The position numbers were made by a program, and so were the translations under genes. Below the pieces are notes generated by a model. That model was not told the DNA's origin. It saw only the letters and a list, made by a program, of their open reading frames with translations, and searched no databases. Shown here in pieces: positions 57,685 through 64,000 of a DNA stretch of 64,000 bases. The stretch covers positions 248,001 through 312,000 of the forward strand of contig NZ_AP022672.1 of NCBI RefSeq assembly GCF_013374095.1, given 5' to 3'. The first letter of the stretch is position 1; every line of letters begins with the position of its first letter. The DNA is from Sphingomonas sp. HMP6. GTDB taxonomy: Bacteria; Pseudomonadota; Alphaproteobacteria; Sphingomonadales; Sphingomonadaceae.

Positions 57685-60600
57685 ATGACGACTAAGGCAT
57701 CAAGCCGTTTTTTGTCAGGTTCCAGCTTGATTGTGGTGGTCGCCAGTTTGGCATTTGGCTCGCCGGCTGCTGCTGAACAGGTAACAGCTGCCGCCGCACC
57801 GGGTTCCAAGGCTATTGCGGTTGCAACGCCGGAGGATCAGGCAACCGGGCCGCAGACCAGTCAGGCCGATGCCGACAATGATGGGTCGCGCGACATCGTT
57901 GTCACCGGTTTCCGCAAATCGCTGCAAGACGCACTCAGCATAAACGCCTGTCCAACCAGATCGTCGATGCGATCACGGCAGAGGACATCGCCAACTTCCC
58001 CGATGCTAACTTGGCCGAATCAATCCAGCGCCTGCCCGGCGTTTCCATTGACCGCGACAATGGTGAAGGTCGCACGATCACGGTGCGCGGCCTCGGTGGC
58101 GATTTCCAACAGGTTCGGCTGAACGGCGCCGATGCGCTTAGTATTTCGGGCGGCAACCAGTCCGATTCGGGCGCTAACCGCTCCCGCGGGTTCGATTTTA
58201 ACACCTTCGCGTCGGAGCTATTTGGCGGCGTCAAAATTACCAAATCAACTGCGGCTTCAAATGACGAGGGGTCGCTGGGTGCGATCATTGATTTGAACAC
58301 GGGGCGCCCGCTGGCGAACAAGAAGAGCCGCTATGCCTTTGGTGGCGAGGCTGAATATCGCGAGAATGGTAAAAGCTTCAATCCACGGCTTACGGCGCTG
58401 ATATCCCAGCATATCACCGATAATTTCGGCATTCTGGGTACGGTTGCGTACCAAAAGCAGGATCAGTTGATCGATTCGTACCGGCGTAGTCCGGGCCAGT
58501 TCGAATATACCTATCGCAACGCGCAGTTGAACGGAGTGACACCGCTCACCTTTGGCTTTGCACGCCCCTCCACGGCGGGCACGGGGGCGACCTTTGGGTC
58601 AGATCCGGCAGCCTATGCGCTGGTGACGCCAACGACAATCATTCCGGCTTTGCCATCAATCTCGCGCCAGGAACTGGGGTATGAGCGGCTGGGGGCGACG
58701 CTGACTGCACAGTGGCGGCCGACTGATCATACCGAAATCATCCTTGATGGCGTCTATTCGCGCTACACACAGGATTCGACCGTCAGCGGCATCACGACTG
58801 TGGGCCTGAACCGCAACGGCACCAATGCCCGTGTAGCGCAGACCGGGGCAAATGGCCTACGTGCAGTCGGAACGGCGAACGGCAATGCTGATCGTGTCGC
58901 ATTGTACCCAAACTGCGTACCATCTGCCGCGCTCGACTGTAACGGAACTGCGGACGGAACTGGTGTAGGAAGCGCAGCGCTGCCTGGTTTTCTCAACAGC
59001 CTTAACCCGCGCAATCTTAATCCGTTTGATTATTACAACAACCCCGCCTCACCCGGGTTCTTACCAACCGCCAACCAGACCGGTTTTTTTAACGAACTCA
59101 TCGGCCGCCCCAACACCAAGATTCGCGCAGCCAATGTGAATACTGCAGGCCAGGCCGATTATCTCGTGCTCGACGATGTTGACTGGCGCAGCTTTGCCGA
59201 CTCGCAGTCGGGACAGACAACATTCTGGCAGGCCACCATTGGCGTGAAGCATGATTTCGGCAGCGACGTGCATTTTGAATATACCGGCGGCTATTCGCGC
59301 TCAGAGTTCAAAGCGCGGGGCTATCTGACGGAATTCAATGCCATCGACCAGGATGGCTATACCTATGATGAGCGCGGCGGCGGGTCGATGCCGGTGTTCA
59401 ACCCAGGATTCGACGTGTCCAATCCCGCGAATTTTTCGCTGGTGAAGGGCCTGTCGACGATCCGCATATTCACGGATGACGTGCAAAACACGTTCACCGT
59501 CAGCCGAGGAAGCCTGGCCTGGGATGTCAGCCCGGAACTAAAGCTGAGCGCGGGCATGACGTACAAGCGCTTCACCTTTTTCAGCAACTCCGGGCGCAAT
59601 AATACGGCAGTCGAGGCAATCAATCCAACACTGGTCGAGCTCGGGTTAAACTCAGCCGCCAGCCTCGGCCGCACACTTGGATTTGGCCAGGGGTTAACCT
59701 TGCCGGCGGGCACGCCCACCAGCTTTTTCGTGCCAGATCTCAACAAGTTCATCAGTACGCTCGGGATCGACTGCAACTGCGTCAACCAATTTTCGGACTA
59801 CCGGCTGCTCACCGATGGCCGCAACGCGAACCGCGTGACTGAGCGCGATTTGGCAGGCTTTTTCCAGGTTGATTGGGACACCGAATTGTTCGGGCGGCCA
59901 ATCCGGGGCAACGCGGGTGTTCGCGTGGCGAATACCCGGGTCGACGCCACCGGATCAGTTGGCGGCGCAGGCAATGGCGTGGTTGGCGTAATCGTTACCG
60001 CAAGTAACAGCTACACTGATGTGCTGCCTGCCGGAAACCTGGTATGGACGGTTGCGCCAAACTTTCTGGTCCGCTTTGCCGGGGCTAAGGTGATCGCCCG
60101 GCCGCAACTGTCATCGCTAACCCCCGGCACTACATCGTTCCCCACCGGCCTGCCGGCCAATGGCTCTGCTCCGGGGATCACCGTTGGCAATCCCTATCTG
60201 CAGCCGTTCCGGGCAACCAATTTCGATCTCAGTTTCGAGAAATATTTTGGCAAGAACGGACTGATCGCGGTTGCACTGTTCTCGAAGAAGCTTGCCAATT
60301 TCCCCCAGCAGACTGCCGGGGAAGTGCCGCTGTCGTCGGTCTATGATCCAGCGACGTACCAAGCAGTTCTCGGGACCATTATCTCGCCGACCTTGCTTGC
60401 CTATACCCAGGCAGACGGCGTGTATGCGGTGCGCCAGTTCAACGATGCGCCGGGCGGGGTTATTCGGGGTATTGAAGTGAACGTTCAGTCGAACTTCAGC
60501 TTTTTGCCAGCGCCATGGGATAATTTCGGGGTCACCGCAAACTACACACACATTGAATCACGGCTGAGCTATTTGACCGGAACAACGTCGTCGACAACCC

Positions 60601-61031
60601 AGACAGGCACGGCCCCAACGGCCATTAATACCTTTGCCAGCGCACCTTTCCTGAACACGTCACCCGACGCCTTCAACGCCACATTTTATTATGAGGATAA
60701 GAAGTTTTCGGCACGCATTTCAGGCGCGTATCGCACCGAATATGTCAACCGCTTTCCGCTGGCGACAGGTACCTGCAGCTTGGGCTTGACGACTAACGCC
60801 GGTGGGGTGTGCAACTCGCCAGTGATCGCCGATTTCGGGTATAACGCTAATACGTTCAACCTCGATTTCTCGACCAGTTATGCGCTGACGCCCTGGGCCC
60901 GGCTATCGCTTGAGGGCCGCAACATGACCAACACACCGCAGTCCCGGTCAATGTATGCCGCCAACCCGCTGACCTCGCTCTATGCGGGAACGGGACGGAT
61001 CATCACCGCTGGATTGCGCTTGGTTTTCTAA
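57685..61031 (+). pseudogene. TonB-dependent receptor with a single-base frameshift
   Basis: About 1115 residues if repaired. It has a signal peptide (SLAFGSPAAAEQ), TonB-box region DIVVTGFRKSLQDALSI, plug domain (ANLAESIQRLPGVSIDRDNGEGRTITVRG), and a 22-strand barrel ending GRIITAGLRLVF. The frame breaks at 57942-57944, where AAA must be AAAA to read SIKRLSNQIVDAITAEDIANFP. After that point the frame is open to 61031. Such receptors import large glycans; pectate lyase and GH28/GH43 neighbours suggest pectic oligosaccharides. GGGGAGG supports the 57685 start. A sequencing error in the A-run is possible. Confidence 0.88.
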
Positions 61032-61061
61032 GCTGATCGCGGCGTAACGACGGAGGAACTG

Positions 61062-62393
61062 ATGATGAAACACGCTGTTCTGCTCGCCGGATTGCTGGTG
61101 CTGTCAACGGCACCAGCGGCGGCAGAACAGCTGGCGTTCCCAGGGGCTGAGGGCGCTGGACGACTGGCGCTTGGCGGGCGCGGCGGGCGGGTGCTCACCG
61201 TAACCACGCTGGAGGACGGCGGCCCTGGCAGCCTGCGTGTGGCGGTGGAAACGCCTGGCGCGCGAATCATTGTGTTTGCCGTTTCGGGGACAATCAAGCT
61301 TACCAAGCCACTGCGCATTCGCGAGGGGCGGGTGACGATTGCAGGGCAAAGCGCGCCGGGCGACGGCATTACGTTGCGCGATCATCCGCTGGAGGTGGCA
61401 GCCGACGATGTCGTCATCCGTTACATCCGGTCGCGGTTAGGCGACGAATCCAGAACAGAGAGTGACGCAATCTGGGTCGCGGCGGGCCATCGGATCATCC
61501 TGGATCATGTTTCGGCAAGCTGGTCCGTCGATGAAACGCTGTCGGCCTCGGCCAATTACACAAAGCCGGGCGAGGGGTATTTTGACCTGACCGTGCAATG
61601 GTCGATCATTGCCAATTCGCTGACGCACTCGCTGCACGCTAAGGGCGACCATGGCTATGGCAGCCTGATCCGTGGCGGGCGGGGATCAAAGGCGAGCTTC
61701 CACCACAATCTATGGGCGAACCACGCGGCGCGAATGCCGCGGCCGGGCAATTATTCAGGGCCTGATGTCGATCTGGTTGGGGCATTTTTCGATTTCCGCT
61801 CCAACGTGTTCTACAACTGGGGCGGGGGCCATTCGGGCTACAACGCCGATAAGGCGACGCTGTCACGGTATAATTTCATCGACAACAGCTATGTCGCCGG
61901 GCCGCAATCGAAAAAAGCGATCGCGTTTGAAGAATCGGATATGCTGGCCAAAGCCTATTTCGCGGGCAACAGCATGAACGGCAACGTCCCGGTCGATCCG
62001 TGGAGTCTTGTCGTTGGCGTTCAGCCCGATGGGTACCGGCTGGCGACACCGGTTGATGTTGGGCCGGTGGCACAGGATGCGGCGGCGAGCGCCTATGCGC
62101 GCGTGCTGGCGGCGGCAGGCGCATCAAAATCGCGCGATCCAATTGATCTGGCGGTGGTGCAGGGCGTCCGCGACCGCACCGGCCACCAGATCGACAGCCA
62201 GAGGGACATGGGCGGCTGGCCTGCGCTAAAATCACTGCCCGCGCCGCGCGACAGCGACCACGATGGCATGCCGGATACATGGGAGGTTGCCCATCATCTG
62301 AACCCCAAAAAAGACGATTCCACTGGCGTCGGTGCGGGGGGGTACTCGCATATCGAGGCGTATCTGAACGGCCTTGTCACGGCGCTTCGTTAA
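61062..62393 (+). CDS. Pectate lyase (PL1-like), secreted
   Basis: A 443-residue enzyme with a signal peptide (LLVLSTAPAAAEQ), then a right-handed beta-helix opening AFPGAEGAGRLALGGRGG. VTIAGQSAPGDGITL, DHVSASWSVDETLS and FHHNLWANHAARMPRPG are pectate-lyase landmarks, the last with the catalytic-Arg region. A C-terminal DSDHDGMPDTWEVAHHLNP is a calcium-binding type-3-like repeat. It cleaves polygalacturonate by beta-elimination. It starts 30 bp after the receptor and is probably co-transcribed. Its end overlaps the convergent GH43 gene by 4 bp. Confidence 0.9.
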   Translation: MMKHAVLLAGLLVLSTAPAAAEQLAFPGAEGAGRLALGGRGGRVLTVTTLEDGGPGSLRVAVETPGARIIVFAVSGTIKLTKPLRIREGRVTIAGQSAPGDGITLRDHPLEVAADDVVIRYIRSRLGDESRTESDAIWVAAGHRIILDHVSASWSVDETLSASANYTKPGEGYFDLTVQWSIIANSLTHSLHAKGDHGYGSLIRGGRGSKASFHHNLWANHAARMPRPGNYSGPDVDLVGAFFDFRSNVFYNWGGGHSGYNADKATLSRYNFIDNSYVAGPQSKKAIAFEESDMLAKAYFAGNSMNGNVPVDPWSLVVGVQPDGYRLATPVDVGPVAQDAAASAYARVLAAAGASKSRDPIDLAVVQGVRDRTGHQIDSQRDMGGWPALKSLPAPRDSDHDGMPDTWEVAHHLNPKKDDSTGVGAGGYSHIEAYLNGLVTALR

Positions 62394-63964
62394 AGCGCCC
62401 GATAGGTGAAGTCGCGGAACCGAGCGCTGCCTGCTCCGCCGGCATAAAGCCCTGGACGGAGCATTAAAAAACCACCGCGCACATTGTGATGGTAGCCCGA
62501 TACTTCCATGCCGCGGTCAAATCGCGTCCAGCTTTTGCCGCCATCGCCGCTGGTGTCATACGTCACGATGTGGCGGTCGTTTGTCACGCGGATGCGCATG
62601 GAGGTGCCATGCGGGTTGGCAGGGCGGCCGCGTTCGGCGCCATATTGGTGGGTGACAAATCGGGTCGCATCAAATCCGAGCCCGCAATAGAGCCGATCAT
62701 CGTAAAATAGCACCAAGCCTGCCGTGGTGCCGGGATCGATTTCAACCGAACATTCGAAGCGATAGGCAGTGTCGGCGGCGATAGTAAGCAACGGCGAACT
62801 GTTGAACGGCGCAGTGCCCTTTGCGGCGATCGTCAGGACCCCATTGGTTGCGCTGGCACGACGGTGTTCTTCAGCATCAGGGCGATAGAAACTCCACCGC
62901 GTCCCTAGGGCAAATCTGTCGAAGCGGTCCGACAGGGGCATGCCATGCGGCACAGGCTGACCGCCTTTGGGTTTGGCAAGGGGAGTGGAGAGATCGCCGC
63001 CCGTCATCTGCGGCCAACCATCGCCAGTCCAGCGCACGGGATCGAGCAGCATTTGCCGTCCCAGCGTCCAATAGCCGTTTTCATACCCGTGATACAGCGC
63101 CCACCAATCGCCCGCCGGCCCCTCGATCAACGATGCGTGGCCGCGCGACCACCAGCGTTCGGCAGTGTCGCGGGTGCGGACCAGCGGGTTGTGCGGGCAA
63201 TTTTCCCAAGGGCCGTTGATTGATCTCGATCGGGCGGCGATCACCATATGCCCGGTCGGCGGGCCCGCGGTGCCGCCAACTGCGGTGATCAGGTAAAACC
63301 ACTCCCCGCGCTGCGCAATCTTAGGGCCTTCTGCAGAAAAGCTTTCGACCACCCAGTCGCTGGGGTAGCGCCACGGATCATAGACATGTTCAGGCACGCC
63401 GACCGTGCTGAGCCCGTCGGCGCTGAGGCGTACACGGTCCCCGCCCGACAGGAACAGCCATCGGGCGCCGTCTTCGCCCACCACATGGCAGGGATCAATA
63501 TGGTGGGGTAGCGTTAGGTCGATCGGATCGCTCCACGGCCCTTCTATCCGGTCGGCATAGATCACGAAGATCGAATTGGGCTTCGATTTCACCGGGATAT
63601 ACAAGAAATATCGGCCGGTATGTTTGGCCAGACTAACCGCCCATACTGATCCGATATTGCGGATGAGAGCGGGGCCAATCGGCTGCCAGCTTACCAGATC
63701 GCGCGAATGCCAGATGATGCAGCCGGGGTAGCTGTCAAAGCTGGAAAATGTCGCATAATAATCCGCTCCGTCTTTCAGGATCGCGGGGTCGGGATGGTCG
63801 CCTGCAAGCACCGGATTAATGAAGCGGCCATTGCCCAAATCGGGCACGCGCTGATTGTCATAGCCGCGCCGAGGCTGCCCCAACCGGGCCGGCGCCGCGC
63901 CGGGCAGCATTAGCGCGCTTGAGCCGGTTGCTGCCAACAATGCTTCTCGTCTCGATATGGTCAT
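62390..63964 (-). CDS. Glycoside hydrolase family 43 with C-terminal beta-sandwich, Tat-exported
   Basis: A 524-residue enzyme. A twin-arginine signal (ISRREALLAATGSS) precedes a five-bladed propeller with the GH43 acids readable in AGDHPDPAIL (D59), HHIDPCHV (about 167) and SFSAEGPKI (Glu about 212). A concanavalin-like domain (from about 350, DRFDRFALGTRWSFY) is common in beta-xylosidase/arabinosidase members. It likely removes arabinose or xylose side chains from pectin. It converges with the pectate lyase; its promoter lies at the right window edge. Confidence 0.9.
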   Translation of the reverse strand: MTISRREALLAATGSSALMLPGAAPARLGQPRRGYDNQRVPDLGNGRFINPVLAGDHPDPAILKDGADYYATFSSFDSYPGCIIWHSRDLVSWQPIGPALIRNIGSVWAVSLAKHTGRYFLYIPVKSKPNSIFVIYADRIEGPWSDPIDLTLPHHIDPCHVVGEDGARWLFLSGGDRVRLSADGLSTVGVPEHVYDPWRYPSDWVVESFSAEGPKIAQRGEWFYLITAVGGTAGPPTGHMVIAARSRSINGPWENCPHNPLVRTRDTAERWWSRGHASLIEGPAGDWWALYHGYENGYWTLGRQMLLDPVRWTGDGWPQMTGGDLSTPLAKPKGGQPVPHGMPLSDRFDRFALGTRWSFYRPDAEEHRRASATNGVLTIAAKGTAPFNSSPLLTIAADTAYRFECSVEIDPGTTAGLVLFYDDRLYCGLGFDATRFVTHQYGAERGRPANPHGTSMRIRVTNDRHIVTYDTSGDGGKSWTRFDRGMEVSGYHHNVRGGFLMLRPGLYAGGAGSARFRDFTYRAL

Positions 63965-64000
63965 GCCTGTGCCCGCCTTGCGATTTCATCGATCCGCATC

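Overview
This 64 kb window is GC-rich chromosome of an alphaproteobacterium, most likely a Sphingomonas or close relative. That placement is inferred from the proteins: a long L17 C-terminus, a cyoABCD-SURF1-RegB/RegA locus, a large TonB-dependent receptor beside pectin enzymes, and a Tn4371/IncP-type trb element. The species was not identified. No tRNA, rRNA or CRISPR array was seen.

Layout. 1-3316: housekeeping genes rplQ, a class I methyltransferase (opposite strand) and guaA. 3302-40598: a 37.3 kb integrative and conjugative element (ICE) inserted in the last codons of guaA. Its ends are a 17-bp imperfect repeat (16/17) encoding Ile-Glu-Trp-Glu-stop, and both ends carry clustered TGACGGTAT sites, the expected arm sites of the tyrosine integrase at 3635. 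From left to right the ICE holds integrase and AlpA; a mating-pore operon trbBCDEJKLFGI plus DUF2274 (minus strand); an immunity-like gene, a ribbon-helix-helix gene and traG/virD4; a cargo block (XRE, LysR, MFS exporter, dehydrogenase, TetR); the relaxase with a candidate oriT; and a defence-like block 28318-40216.

The defence-like block is one minus-strand series: hipB, hipA, a PD-(D/E)XK-like protein, an SMC/RloC-like zinc-hook ATPase, and a type III restriction-modification mod-res pair. Three insertion sequences have invaded this block. IS21 element 2 (35687-38286, 8-bp target duplication) splits the PD-(D/E)XK gene. An IS3/IS407-type element (28512-29761, 4-bp duplication) splits res. 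IS21 element 1 (about 25751-28317, no duplication seen) sits between a decapitated transglycosylase and a beheaded res, which suggests an IS-linked deletion. Removing the two clean insertions in silico restores both reading frames exactly.

40599-54154: chromosome again. It holds the RegB/RegA redox two-component system, SURF1 and the bo3-type quinol oxidase cyoABCD as one overlapping minus-strand operon, with a strong palindrome upstream of cyoA. Then come an MHS-type transporter, ABC-ATPase and LysR remnants, a DsbA/FrnE-like oxidoreductase, a TfoX-like protein and a tight bioF-bioD-bioA operon without bioB.

54463-64000: a pectin-use locus. It holds a GH28 enzyme, IS debris and an intact IS5-type element, a TonB-dependent receptor broken by a single-base frameshift, a pectate lyase, and a convergent GH43 enzyme.
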